Positions 32,207 to 43,554 of a stretch of DNA of 64,000 nt are shown here, one piece after another. The position numbers and the translations under genes are program-made. Each line of letters begins with the position of its first letter. Positions within the stretch are counted from its first letter, which is position 1. The DNA comes from Artemisia argyi. Its lineage: Eukaryota; Streptophyta; Magnoliopsida; Asterales; Asteraceae. The stretch is from positions 1-64,000 of the forward strand of contig JARVZY010002404.1 of the NCBI GenBank assembly GCA_030686995.1, read 5' to 3'. A model generated the notes under the pieces. That model was not told the origin of the DNA, did no database searches, and saw only the letters and a program-made list of their open reading frames with translations.

Positions 32207-33555
32207 TTATTTTCTAAGGCTCTCATTCCTAGACTTAAGCTCTTCTACAGTGTCAGCACATGATTTAAAAGAACACACAGATAGATCAGAATCATTAGAT
32301 ACCTCAGAGTCAGATCCAGAAGATGATGATGCATAGGTCATAAGTGCAAAGTTATGCACTTTAGGTTTGACTTGAGCCACAAGAGAGTAATTGGGTTCTT
32401 CCTCAGCCATGTGACTCCAATCATAATCACCCAACCCATCACAAGACACCAATGCAGTTGTGGTAGTCTTTGATTCTTGAGGTCTTGAATTTCAACATTC
32501 TTCTTTGGAACCCTACATTCTCTGGCAAAGTGGCCTTTCCTGTTGCAATTGTAGCACTCCATCTTTGACTTATCAAAACCCAAATTTCCTTTAGCCCTGT
32601 ACTTGACTTCTCTTCCTGTCCTCTTCAAGAATCTTCTTGCTCTTATGGTTAACATAGCCATCTACCATTTAAGATCAATTTCTTCAAGATCATCAGGATC
32701 AATGTGATCCATATCTTGATTGAGAACCTGTGACTTTGTGTTTGACGTCAGATCAGCCAAGAATGCACATATGGCAGCATCACTGATGGAATTATTATCC
32801 GTAGAACTAGCAGTAGATCCATCAGTTGTAGCAGCAGATACCCCATAAGCAGTAGAGTGGGATTCTTGAGATCATTTAGTCTTTGAGGACACAAATGCAA
32901 GATTTTGAGTAGCAGAAGATGAAGTAGTTGAAGAATTTAGCTTAGGTTCATACACCTTCAAATTGTTGTAGAGGCTTTCTAACTTCATAGTTTCAAAATC
33001 AGGCTTATTCCTCCAAACAACTGTATGCATGCCCCATTCATGTGCTAGACTTCTAAGAAACTTAAGGTTTACATCTTCTTGAGGAACAACATAACCAACA
33101 AGCTTTAAGTGACTAACAAGTTGATTAAGCCTGTTGTATGTACCGTCAAGCTTTTCTCCACTTGAAGCAGAGAAGTTCTCGAACTGATGCTTATTCTTCC
33201 TTGACTTCTTGGTAGCATCATTACCTCCAAATCTGATTTCCACAGCATCCATCAGATCTTTTGTAGTCTCTCAGCCATCAAAGTCCAATTGAAATTCATT
33301 CGGTATCCCCATCAAGAGAATACTATGTGCCTTGATCTCCATCTTTCTTACAGAGTTTTCTTCTGAAGATTTAATAGGAATCTCTTTCCCATCAGGACCT
33401 TTTTGTGGTAGAGAGTCACCATTCACAATCACATTCCACATGTTGAAGTCAATCATGCGAATGTACTGTCTGATCTTCATCTTCCATAGCTTATACTCTC
33501 ATTGCTTGAGCATGGGAACCTTTGAAGCAGTTACCATGTGTGTGTTGTCACCCAT
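32207..33555 (-). pseudogene. Gag of the large Copia
   Basis: The start is probably ATG at 33555 (MGDNTHMV). Pieces: 33480-33271 (YIRMIDFNMWNVIVNGD), 33252-32872 (UBN2 core with VEIRFGGNDATKKSRKNKHQ and FLRSLAHEW), 32661-32338 (CCHC knuckle CYNCNRKGHFAREC) and 32452-32207. In-frame stops fall near 33500, 33270 and 32871. The intact protein would coat element RNA in the cytoplasm. The order and distance to the primer site at about 33640 fit a Copia leader of less than 100 bp. Confidence 0.85.
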
Positions 33556-33619
33556 CTTCAGCAGTTGATTTGGAACAATTAACTTGTAAGGAACAAGTTC
33601 TTCTTGATTACAACTTCTA

Positions 33620-33641
33620 GATCACAAGCTCTGATACCACT
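33620..33641 (-). promoter_or_regulatory. Primer binding site of the large Copia
   Basis: On the minus strand, agtggtatcagagcttgtg follows the 5' LTR directly and contains the exact tggtatcagagc site that pairs with initiator tRNA-Met. Confidence 0.9.
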
Positions 33642-34097
33642 TGTTGATCCCAGTTGAGCAAACGATCTTATAGAAGTTGACTTGAATTAACACTTAAGCT
33701 ATAACGCGTAATATTAAAGCTTAACTTAAGAAGAATAGTTTTAAACACTTTCAGCACTTCAATATATTAATTATACGAGCACTCAACCTTGAAGTGAAAC
33801 GAGAATAAAAATAATACGTACCTACTCTAACCCTAGGCACATCCTTTTATAGACCAAGGAGTCCTATTAGGTTTACAATAACTTTCTACACAAGATAATA
33901 TCTTCCTAATCATATAAGATATACACACTATCTATTCCATAATTATCCATCCGTGTATACAAGTTTATCTCTTAAGCAACAGTTTCTTCAGCATCAGATT
34001 CACCTAGCAGCAGATTCATTATACTAGCGGCAGATTCTCATCAGCATCAGTTTGAAACTTAGTTAAATTCTGAGCAGTAGAATCTCAAAACCCAACA
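33642..34097 (-). repeat. 5' LTR of the large Copia
   Basis: 456 bp. On the minus strand it begins TGTTGGGTTTTGAG and ends GATCAACA. It contains cttttatagacc at about 33844, the reverse of a ggtctataaaag TATA-like promoter. It has about 17 substitutions relative to the left LTR. Confidence 0.92.
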
Positions 34098-34235
34098 AAT
34101 GATAACGTGCGATAATTGTATATAGTCGCAGTAAGAACCACATAGACCTTGAAAATTTTATTGGGTTATTGGCCTAGATGAGTCACCTAGGGGTCCTTGT
34201 AGTTTATGTGCCAATACGGAGAGGTGATGTGGGTC
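34098..34235 (+). repeat. 3' LTR remnant of the Gypsy element, second part
   Basis: Continues the LTR cut at 18229: aatgataacgtgcgataatt, gggttattggcctagatgag, gtagtttatgtgccaatacg all match 9036-9240. Similarity ends at about 34235, so the final few hundred LTR bases are gone. Confidence 0.75.
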
Positions 34236-36345
34236 GTGAGTGAACTTTCTAAGGAGTAGGATGGGTAAAGTGCCTCTGATTTTTGGGTAAAGGGCCTATT
34301 TCTAAGGCGTAGAATGGTACACTAAACTTTGCTAAGTGAACTTTCTACTACCCAATACCTACTTTTCAGTTAAGTCCATTAAGAATTTAACGTACTTATC
34401 TATAAAATTACAATATTTATAAGATAACTACAAATAAGGATGGAAACAAGCCGTTTCGAGACCAAGGTTGTCAAAGCTTGAGCTCAGCTTGTTTACAATT
34501 ATAAGTCTCTAGCTCGAGCTCTTTTCAAGCCTTATGCTTTTTACTCGAGTTCGACTCGTAACGATCCAAACTTATAAAAGCTCAAAACAATTCAAGCCTG
34601 AGCTCAAGCCTTATTTTTGGGCTCATTTCATAAAAGATTTCAAGCCTTATCTGTATATAATCCCTGTGTATATTTATATCTAACGAGCATAATAAACGAG
34701 CTAAAGCCTAATGTATTAACAAACTTAGTTCAATTCAAATTTTATTTACCTGTCATAATAAGGAATTGATCCCTATATTGTATAATATGCTGCAAGTTAA
34801 ACTCGAGCTAACAGTATAATGCTCAAAATGAGCTTGACCGATACTTACGATAGTAAATTAACCAAACTCGAGACTTGGCTAGCTCGAGCTTGACTTAGAC
34901 TGTTTTTATTTCTACCCTCATTTGGTAATTATACTATCAATATTTTAATTCGAGGATAAATTTTGTTTGGCTTAATGATTATGTGGAAAACTAGAAGGGG
35001 GGGGGGGGGGTTGAATGGCTTTAGTCTTTAAAAACTTAGTTTGAAACTTAATATAAAATAATAATATGAATGACTATATGCAAGAAACTAAGTAAGTAAA
35101 ATAAAGATCAAACCAAATTTGAATATTTATAGTGGTTCGATTATGAAACTTCTCTTCGCCCTACTCCATACCTCGAGTTTCCAACTTGAGAGTTACTTCA
35201 CTATGTCAACAAGTTCCATTCTTAGCAGAGAAAACAGCACAACATTGTTTATGATTTTACTGATACAATGCTATATATCGAGTCCCAACAAGGTAGAACC
35301 AACATTTTTCTCTATGTGTTTTGAGGCCTAAAGTAATAACCCAACTTACTCTACTTGTTATATGATGGTGTTTATGCCTTCGGAATATGATAGCGGAATA
35401 TGGTATTACAATAAAGTTTACAAAAACTAAAACTGTAACACAAAAACTTCAACTCTTTTTGTGTTTTTCCCTTGTTAAAAAGTGGATCCCTTGAATGAAT
35501 ATAAAGCAAGATAATGATGAAAGGTAATGTGTGTTTAAAGGTATAATCTAATGCTAGAAGTATGTTTGCAATGGGTGAGGAAAAAAATGGTATAAAAAGG
35601 CTAGTTTAAATAGGCAAAAGATGCAGTCACAATGCCCAACAGATCCACGGTTACTTGCAGGATCCGTGTGATCTACAGGATCCGTAGGTCTTGCACATGT
35701 AAATTCTGCCCGTTTTGAATGGTCATTTAATTAATGTTTGTATTGTTTCTTATCTAGAATGCATAGAGAAGAGTTGAGTCAAAGCATGTTTGATGCTTGC
35801 CTTAAGTGTTAAACACTTCAGGCTAGAAAATGGTTAATGAGTGTTTTTATGCAAAAACACATTTGATGCTTACCTCTTTTGTTTTGGATTATTGCAAGAA
35901 TGGCTAATCTATCTTTCCATAGAAGATTAAGTTTGAATCACTTCTTTAAGTGGAAGATTTTTGCTAGATGTAAAAGACATTTTATAAAACATGTTATTCA
36001 AAATGAAAGTAAATAAAAATTATATGAAGTTTTTTGCTAGTTGAAAAGGCATTTTATAGAACATGTTATTCGAAAGGAAAGTAAATAAAAGTTACGTTAA
36101 TGTTTATAAAGTTATGTAACATTTTATAAAATGATGCAAGAGTTTAATGTATTGTGCATGATGAAATCTTCTGTGATCATTAAACAAGTTATAGGTATTC
36201 ACATTAACACCTTAAATGATAAATATGTCTAAAACATGTTTACTTTAAACTAGTAATTAACACGGTTTTATATTTTTCATTAGAAAAACGTAGAAGAATT
36301 TTTAGATAAAGATAATGTTTTTATGCGATTATTTGTATTAACAGA
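34236..36345. other. Intergenic with MITE-like and LTR-like fragments, no gene seen
   Basis: About 34435-34918 is rich in gagctcgagctt words, with weakly inverted ends (aaggatggaaacaag and the reverse of tttttatttctaccct); it looks like an old MITE. A run of 14 G at 34997-35010, followed by ttgaatggcttt, and the text atttatagtggttcg at about 35127 resemble a common plant non-autonomous LTR-element motif. No frame longer than 70 residues deserves a call; the one at 35119-35331 has no recognisable family. Confidence 0.35.
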
Positions 36346-36639
36346 AGGTTATGTTTGGCGACAAGTAGCAGTAAGCTGTAAGCAGCAAGCAACAAGCAAT
36401 AGCAGTAAGCAGTAAGCAGTAGCAGTAAGAACGTGTTTGGTAACGTAGCTGTAACTGTAATTATAAAGTGTAAAACAAGTAAATGCTTACTGCTTGTCGC
36501 TTGCTGCTTCTTAATGAAGCATTTAAGATTGGAGCGGTTAGTCATGTTTCAAACGCTTGTTGAGGTGTTGCCAAACAAGCAAATGCTTACCACTTGTCGC
36601 TCTTAAAAGCTTCACAATTGTTGTTGCCAAACATAACCT
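36346..36639. mobile_element. hAT-like MITE
   Basis: The ends are inverted: aggttatgtttggcgacaa at the left and the reverse of ttgttgccaaacataacct at the right (one mismatch in about 19). The interior repeats agcagtaagc and ttactgcttgtcgcttgctg in opposite directions. No clean 8-bp duplication was found, so the family is only probable. Confidence 0.65.
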
Positions 36640-37975
36640 AAGTGGGTGCAAGGCAGTAGAAATTTTAACCATAAAACATTAAGTCGGCTTTGCGGGTGAG
36701 CCTTTGTTTTTTAACCCGGCCCGCCCAGCTCCATTGTAACATTTGGTTTCTATTGCCTCGAACCACACTATTCATTATTACTCACCATCCCTTCCTTAGT
36801 TTGAGATCCGGCTGGTACAACTCCAGGCGATAAACCCGTGGCCGATTTGATCCGACGAAATGGTTACTACAGTCGCCTGTGAGGGGAGCAACAGTAATGC
36901 TAATTTTTTAATACTTTTGTGTGGATGTGCAATCATTTTATGTTACCATGTACAGTGTCTGCCCCTTTGTTTTAGCTACATATAGTTTTGGTAGATGGAA
37001 TGATTTTGCTTATCTAAAAAAAACACACACACTCATCAGGTCATTTTAGTTGTTTTTCCTTTCTTTTTTTTTCTTTTTTTTTTTTTTTTTTTTTTTGTCT
37101 TTTTTTTAAATTTAGGGTTCTTTTTGTAGTTTGTATCCATTCTGATTATTTGATGAATGATGATGGATTCTCTTTACTTTTTTGATTTTTTCTTTTTTAT
37201 TAGCATATTACATTTGATTGCTTTGTGGTTTTTGTTTGGTTGAAGTTTCTACTTTGGCTTTGAACATGAAAGGTATGTGTATTTTCTCGAACCTAAGTTT
37301 TAATTTTTGGTTTATAGGATACGGGTATCATGTGAAGGTTTTTATGAGGTTGAGACGGAGGTTAGTAATAGATTTTTTTTATTTAAAATAAGCACTTATA
37401 AAATGTTTTGAAGTCACCAATTCTTTTTAAAAAATACCTAATGAATCAGATTATTTTGTAAAAAAATGGTTATATAGTTGCTTATTTTGCTGGCTTATGG
37501 CCTTATCTGCCAATTTGTGTTGTAGGGTTTATGTGTAAATATTTGTTGTTCTATGATCATGTATGAGTATATGACAATCTGATGGCAATAGGCGATTATA
37601 TTTTGATTCCATCAGAAACATACTTATGTGGCATGAGGATTTGTTTTAATTTAGGTTTTTTGTGAAATAAGTGACGTTTAGGATCTGGATTTCAGAAGCG
37701 CTTATTTGATTATATAGGGAGTTTGCGTTAGCTTATTTGTCAGGCTTGATTGTATGTGGTTTGTTGTTTGAATGACGCATTAACTGAAATCAAGTTGTGT
37801 ATGAGGTCCTCATTGTATGTGGGTTGTAAAAGTTTGTAACTTTTACCGTGTTTGGTTTGCAGGTTGATGTTATGTCACTGCCACACGAGCTTTTCACAAA
37901 GATTCATGGAATGTTCTCATTTTCATTTCACAATCTGCTTAATGCGTTCTCAATGGGTTTAATGGCATAAGAACG

Positions 37976-38197
37976 ATGGCAATATTCAATACAAGAGGCT
38001 ACGATGAGTCTACGGGTAATGGGATTGAAGGTGAGATGGTCCACATCTTGGCGGGGCAGGTTGCTATACTTGCAGCCATGGTGGCCGTATCCTCTTTTTT
38101 TGATCCTTACCGGACTTATTTGGTCTACGTGGTAACCAGTTTTATTTGCATTTATTTTGGGCGAAAATGTCTTTCATTGCTTCATCCAGGGCTATGA
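37976..38197 (+). CDS. Small open frame, unknown
   Basis: 73 residues, MAIFNTRGYDESTGNGIEGE at the start, then a hydrophobic stretch (residues 24-66, with ILAGQVAILAAMVAVSS and YLVYVVTSFICIYFG) that could span a membrane twice. It follows a caggttgatg text that resembles an acceptor site at 37859. I do not recognise a family. A second nearby piece (38220-38340) repeats the words NLAGQLPDG, similar to HILAGQVA, so the two may be related exons. It may be a captured fragment rather than a gene. Confidence 0.3.
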   Translation: MAIFNTRGYDESTGNGIEGEMVHILAGQVAILAAMVAVSSFFDPYRTYLVYVVTSFICIYFGRKCLSLLHPGL

Positions 38198-38429
38198 TGA
38201 TTAACCGCTCTTTTTAGAGGCAAATGAAGCGGGTCACCGAAGATTGGATCCGTAACTTGGCGGGGCAATTACCGGATGGCGCGATAGCACACTTGATATT
38301 GTGTAACCGCGTTTATTTGCTGCCATGGCGGAGATCTTTTTGACCATTTTCCAGTTACAAATCTGAGCCTAATGATCTGTTGTATCAGTTTTATGGTTTC
38401 CATTTTTTTAACGGACTCTAAATATATAT

Positions 38430-38760
38430 CGTTGGTTTAGTGCGTGTATTGCTGACACCTTATGTTGGTTTAGTGCGTGTGTTCACGGGACGTGTTTTTA
38501 GAGGGTGCTACTCCATGGTGTGTGTTCAGCAAGTGTGAAGTCTATTAAGTTTGTGACTTGAGTGTCTTGGTTCAGTGCGTGTGTTCACGGAACATGTTCA
38601 GTGGGTGTGTGTTCATTGGGTGTGGAGTCTATTAAGTGGATCACTTGAGTGACTCAGTTGAATGTGTTGGTTCATTGGGTATGTTCAGGGAATGTGTTCA
38701 CAGAGGGTGTGTTCACTGGGTGGGTTCACTTTGGCTAGCCATGGTTGGGTCGATTTGAAT
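38430..38760. repeat. Degenerate GT-rich minisatellite
   Basis: The words ggtt(t/c)agtgcgtgtgttca and gtgttca(g/c)(t/a)gggtgt recur about eight times with variable spacing. There is no clear frame. Helitrons often carry such arrays. Confidence 0.5.
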
Positions 38761-41700
38761 TATGCGAGTGACTGGTGAGGTGTCGAAGAGGAGATGGATG
38801 GATATCACATTAGCTATTTTATTTAAATGGCTAAAAAGGGTCAAAGGCTACACTCCACATCCATATGAAGGTATTCTATACTTTAAAGGTTTTTATTTTT
38901 TTAATTTATTTTTTGATTTTTGAGTTGCTCATAACCTCAACCACGTTTATTTATCATGCAGCTTGCAGCAACCTGCGGTTATTTTGGCTGAAATTTCAGG
39001 GTAATTAATTGGTTAAGGATCAGTAAGGTGATTTGCAGCTTCCTACAACAAAGACATGTCCTCACTTTAATCTATCATAAATTGTAGTGAGGAGGCTGCA
39101 AAAATTGGTTGCATGTTAACTCAAAACATGTATGGTACGAGTTCACATTTTAACTATCGTTTGCTTACTGTTATTTAGTTTTTATTGCTTAATCACAATG
39201 ACCAAATCTATTACTATATTGTTGATGTTTGGGTCATAAAGTTGGAGTCTGCGCGTTTGGGGGCTGAAGGTGTTTAAACAGGGGATGGAATCTGAGCGTT
39301 GGGGGGCTGAAATGGCTGGATTTGCGGACTGAAATGGGTGACTTTAATTGGCCAATAAATGGGTGAGTTTCTCTTTTGCTTATCTTTCAAATTGTTTATT
39401 TGATTCCACATTTTAATAATGTTTAGAAAGCACCCAAATTGAAGCGAAGAAGGATTTTTAAGATTTGTTAATAAGGTGGGTTTTGTAAGTGTCTATGTAC
39501 AGTCGTGCTTAACACGTTATTGGTGAAAATGCTTATATAGTTTGGGTTCATAGACACTATAAGCTTCACATAAGATCACTTTTGGTATCTAAACAACTTC
39601 TACTTATCTACTTATTTATTAGCAAAGAACCAGTTTTTTTTCTTGAAATAGGCTTTTTGTTTGTTTGACCTATCATGGTTATGTATCTTGCATTGTGCTT
39701 TGATATACTTATAAGCTAATGATAATCGTATATCCTGTTTAAGTAAGTAATCATGAACATTTTTTGCAAAAAAAGTTTGTAGTGTTTCGATAAAACAGTA
39801 ACTATTTTTGACTGTCTTTGTGATTGTTAATGTAAACTTCTTATCAGATTAAAAAACACAGGAGGCTGTAAAGACTTTGTGAGATTGGGAGACTGAGGTT
39901 ATAAAGTAAACTTCTTATCAGATTATAAAGTTTTTGTAATTTTGGTCTTCTTTTGACTTAATTGCCTTTCGTTCCATGCTGTGAATGTGGTCTTTCTTTT
40001 GATTTACAGATTTGAATGTTATGTTCTAGGAGGTTTTTAATCTAGAATGGCATTGTGGTATGTTTAAAGGGACTAATTGGGAATGGAACAGGAAGGAGGA
40101 ACAAAAATAGGACCAAGGCAAGGTGGAAGAAGAAATAGGGATGGATTCCTAAAATGATTACCCTGTGAGGCCAGTTGGGGGATCGAATGATGGTCCTAGA
40201 CCAGGAGGACCTTTTACTACACCGAAAGAAAGGCCTAAAATTTTCACAGCGGATGAGCAAGAGATTATAAACGAAATTAAGCCCATCATTCAGTATATGC
40301 GCGTCAAATTATGCATCTAAGCGTGTAATTTTTATAATTTGCTTTTAGTATTCAGTTCATTTACGTACACCTTAGTATTTACTTGAAAACCGAAGGTCAA
40401 ATGGGCCGAACGGATTAAAACCCATAGTGATATGTACATTTTTAGAGTTTAGAATAAGTTGTTTACAAGAATGATTTTTACAAGTCTCAATTTTTTCAAG
40501 TCTTATTCATAGCGGTGAGATTTGTTTCATTGTTTAGAAGCTTGCTATTCTTTATTGTTTCATTGTAGCAACCGTCTTCTAATAAATATGATATATACAA
40601 TAGCCAAACTACACTGTTTTACCGTATACCTTTTGTTTTGTGATTTGTATCTACAGGGATGAGAGAGAGATAAAAGAGAAAGAAATGGAGATACAGGAGG
40701 GCCGGGAAGGGAATATTCAGTTCTCAAAGAATCGTCTAAAACAAGCGGAAAATGAGGTGCGGGCTAAACAAATAATTTAGGGGCTTTGGCAAATATTGAT
40801 CTTGGGATTGTTGAGAAAAGAATCAAGAAAATATATAAGGGTTGCTGGACTACTATTTGCCTACCTGCATAAGGTGCTGGAAACAAATGAAGACCAATTC
40901 TTACAGGTGTGACAACAACGACCTGCTCCTACCCTCATTTGCAGTATATGTGAATTCCGTTTTTGTACCAACTTAAGTTTTCCTACACTGCCCATTTGTT
41001 ATTTTTTTCATTTTGTTTTCATGTCATAAGCTGATCATCTGTTGTAATTGTGCAGACCTATGATCTCAGGAGGTAAAAATCCCAGAGGATTTTTAAGAAG
41101 AGGTAACAAGACAAGTTTAAGCCAATTAAGTTTTTGAGTTAATGTGTCGTCACTCTATATTCAACTGGTAATTTTCTTTAGTTTATACCTGAACTGTTGA
41201 GAATTATGAATAATGTTCATCCGTTTTGAATTTCAGGGTTGTTGGCCTTGTGATGCCAACTACTGAACTACTGCTGTAGCGGCTTATTTAACCGAACCAC
41301 ATGTTAAGTTAAGGTATGATCACAGGCTTCCAAGCCCATGTAAAAGGAAAGACCCTCATGACATGCCTTTTACTATAATTATCTGAATTATATCGCCATC
41401 TGCATTGTTCTTTTTCTGATTAGCTAAATATATGGTTTTGACCCGCAAACTTGAAATATAGATTGACTAAAATTGCTCTTTATTTGAGTGCAAAGGGTGT
41501 TTGGGATTGTTCTTTTAAGTGGTTATTGCTTACTTTTAAGAGTTTGGACTTTGAGTGTTTGAATGAAGCTTTTGCTTCAATTGGTATTTATCCAGAATTT
41601 AGAAGATTCATACGGTAAATCATTTTGAGAGTATGATTATACATTTAGGAGAGACATTGGCCTACTTTTAGTCCAAATTTTTAGAGTATGATTATTAGTG

Positions 41701-42416
41701 GTTTTATGAGGGCTTTTGTTTTGGAGTAACGTTTTACAATGTAAATTAGTATGCTCAGTTTGAAGCATTGGAGCCAAGAAGACCAAGTTTCTTGCATACT
41801 AGCTTATCTTGGGATAATGCAATCTTTACATAAGCAAGTTGATTTGGCAAGGGTTCAAAACTGGTTAGGAATGTTTAATGTGATGCTGTAGAGAGGCACA
41901 ATGCAACCAACTTAAAATTATGGTATTAACAATTGCATTATTGGTGAAGTATCAGTTTGTAATTCGTAAATAGATTATGCAGTAAAGTAAGATTTGTATT
42001 GTTGTTTTTGAATGTATATACGCACAAAGTATGCAAAGTCTTTTGCTTTCTTTTATTAAAAAATCAATGCAAGTTTTGCCATTAATAAGTGATTGTTTGT
42101 TCAACGCGCACTGCTACGGTTTCTGATGTGGGCTAAACAAGTCGGAAGTTGATAGAATAGGAGACATTGTTGCTGCCACTTCCAGTTTGCAGCACTTACT
42201 AAACGCAACATAAACTGCTTCTTTAGCAAAACACCCTGCCGCAAGGCGCGGGTTTCCCACCTCGTTCTACTTAAAATTCGGGGTACACTTTGCAATTTTT
42301 TTTTTTTTATTTCAGTTTGCTTTTTTCATTAGTTTAATACTTTAATTAAACTCTTATTAAATGCCCTCACATCACCACTAATAATATTAATACACCACTC
42401 CCAATAGATGATCTTC

Positions 42417-42426
42417 TTTATATAGG
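42417..42426 (+). promoter_or_regulatory. TATA box of the J-domain gene
   Basis: tttatatagg lies about 105 bp before the ATG at 42528 and 150 bp after the Helitron-like terminus at 42264. The leader between is CT/CA-rich as in plant 5' UTRs. Confidence 0.6.
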
Positions 42427-42527
42427 TGTACTCACCTCTTGCAGCCCACCATCAACTAGGTTATCTTCTTCACAAACTATACCATTACTATACATCTCTC
42501 TTTTTCTCAAGCACACAAACACAAAAA

Positions 42528-43025
42528 ATGGTGGCCTCTCTTAAGTCTAATATAGTTTTAGAGAAAATAGATTTCATGTGTAACAAAAAAAGAAGCATTG
42601 ACAAAATCAATAACAAAAGTATATCATGCAGGATGAAAGAGTTGCCCAAGCAAAACAAAAATTTGTACCAAGTTCTTTCATTAGAGTCACCAAATGTTAG
42701 TTTCGAAGAGCTCAAGAAGGCGTACCGTGCCAGGGCTCTACAACTCCACCCGGATGTATGTCCCTCTTCTATTAAGGAGGAATGTACGAAGCAATTTCTG
42801 GAGTTACATAAGGCGTATGAAGTACTTTCGGATCCAAGTTTACGAAGAATGTATGATAATTAATTGTTCTTGGGTGAATCTTTTGGGTCATGTGGTTCGG
42901 GGCATTATTATTATTGTGATGAACAAAAGAGGAATAATTCAAGGAAGGCATGGGAAATACAATTTGCTGGACTAAAGAAGCGATCTGCTGATCGTGTTGA
43001 GAGAATGAACAACGAATTTATGTAG
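42528..43025 (+). pseudogene. J-domain (DnaJ20-like, probably plastid) gene with premature stop
   Basis: ATG 42528 follows an A-rich context (acaaaaaATGG). Residues 1-42 are Ser/Lys/Asn-rich ([10 protein letters not shown]) and could be a plastid transit peptide. Residues 45-111 are a full J domain: [20 protein letters not shown], the HPD motif at 74-76 that stimulates Hsp70 ATPase, and [17 protein letters not shown]. Codon 112 (42861-42863) is TAA. The same frame stays open for 53 more codons (AWEIQFAGLKKRS, the usual tail of chloroplast DnaJ20 proteins) to TAG at 43023-43025. Either a one-base mutation killed a recent gene or a shortened co-chaperone is still made. No introns are seen. Confidence 0.8.
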
Positions 43026-43153
43026 GATATAACAAGCCTATTGTTTTTCATGTTGAAAATATTTGCCTGTACTAGAAAATCGTTTAGTTCGTTTGGTTTC
43101 ATAAAATGGACATATGTATTCTTTCTTTTGCATTGTGGTAAGCGTCACTCGTT

Positions 43154-43554
43154 TCTTAACTTATTATTATATATACTAAAAGGAACCTCCACCGTAGCAA
43201 ATCACTGTAGCTACAGTGGACGAAATAGTGCTCATGTGCATTTTAGTCCCTGAGATGAAACTGTTGTTGCAATATAGGTCCTTTGAGGACTAACGAAGCA
43301 ACACACTGAGGACTAATGATGCAACACGTCGAGAATTTTAGGGACTTTTACGTAAAAAACATATTATTTCTAGAATTATTTTGTACCTAACGAATTCACA
43401 AAAATGGTCCCTCAGGTTAGCTGTAAATAGCATCGTTAGCCCCCGTTAGCGATATTTTGCAAATTTAGTCCTTAATAATTTTTTTCCCGATCATTTTATT
43501 TCGATTTTAGATTAGACACAACATTCTCGCAGCAACGCGCGAGTGCCCCACTCG
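43154..43554 (+). mobile_element. Short non-autonomous Helitron
   Basis: About 400 bp. The left end is near TC at 43154, followed by ttattattatatatac. The right end is a hairpin (ctcgcagcaacgcgcgag, about 43526-43542), then tgccccaCTCG (43544-43554) and T. Helitrons end in a hairpin and CTRR and insert next to T. CTCG departs from CTRR in the same way as the terminus at 42261-42264. The interior is non-coding, with repeated gtccctgag / gaggactaa words in both directions. Confidence 0.6.

Larger units (their letters stand above)
18230..34097 (-). mobile_element. 15.9-kb Copia element with long extra 3' ORF and antisense ORF
   Basis: LTRs at 33642-34097 (5') and 18230-18724 (3'), flanked by aatga on both sides (18225-18229, 34098-34102). 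On the minus strand the order is PBS, gag, protease, integrase, reverse transcriptase, RNase H, a 1.4-kb segment with a plus-strand ORF, a long extra ORF, a polypurine tract and the 3' LTR. This is the plan of Sirevirus-like Copia elements with an env-position ORF; the lineage is inferred. I count about 17 substitutions in 456 compared LTR positions (about 3.7 percent) and two deletions. Every polyprotein part has breaks except the reverse transcriptase block. A smaller Copia sits inside the extra ORF. Confidence 0.9.
8319..34235 (+). mobile_element. Old Gypsy element (Athila/Tat-like), host of nested Copia insertions
   Basis: The host parts are the 5' LTR (8319 to about 9680), gag remnant (9792-10831 and 17287 to about 17922), and a 3' LTR remnant (17923-18229 and 34098 to about 34235). 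The two gaps are the Copia insertions 10832-17286 and 18230-34097. Protease (beyond its first residues), reverse transcriptase, RNase H and integrase are missing: gag text runs straight into the middle of the 3' LTR at about 17923. Without the insertions the relic is only about 3.6 kb. The 3' LTR match fades at about 34235, so the right end is lost. The lineage is inferred from the gag type. Confidence 0.75.
36640..42264 (+). mobile_element. Probable Helitron with exon-like scraps; 5' end not found
   Basis: The right end has a Helitron-type terminus: a GC-rich hairpin (ccctgccgcaaggcgcggg, about 42234-42252), then about ten bases and CTCG followed by T at 42265. The interior mixes intron-like T-rich DNA with short coding-looking pieces: 36860-36895, 37976-38197, 40160-40320 (PGGPFTTPKERPKIFTADEQ), 40656-40910 (EMEIQEGREGNIQFSKNRL; YIRVAGLLFAYLHKVLETNE) and 41237-41320. 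Some are bounded by AG or GT as exons are. This suggests captured gene fragments, but the left terminus and the parent genes are unknown. A decayed ordinary gene is the alternative. Confidence 0.4.

Noticed and set aside
38430..38760. CRISPR-like spacing of repeats
   Set aside because: Units are degenerate with irregular spacing, and the DNA is plant nuclear; a minisatellite is enough.
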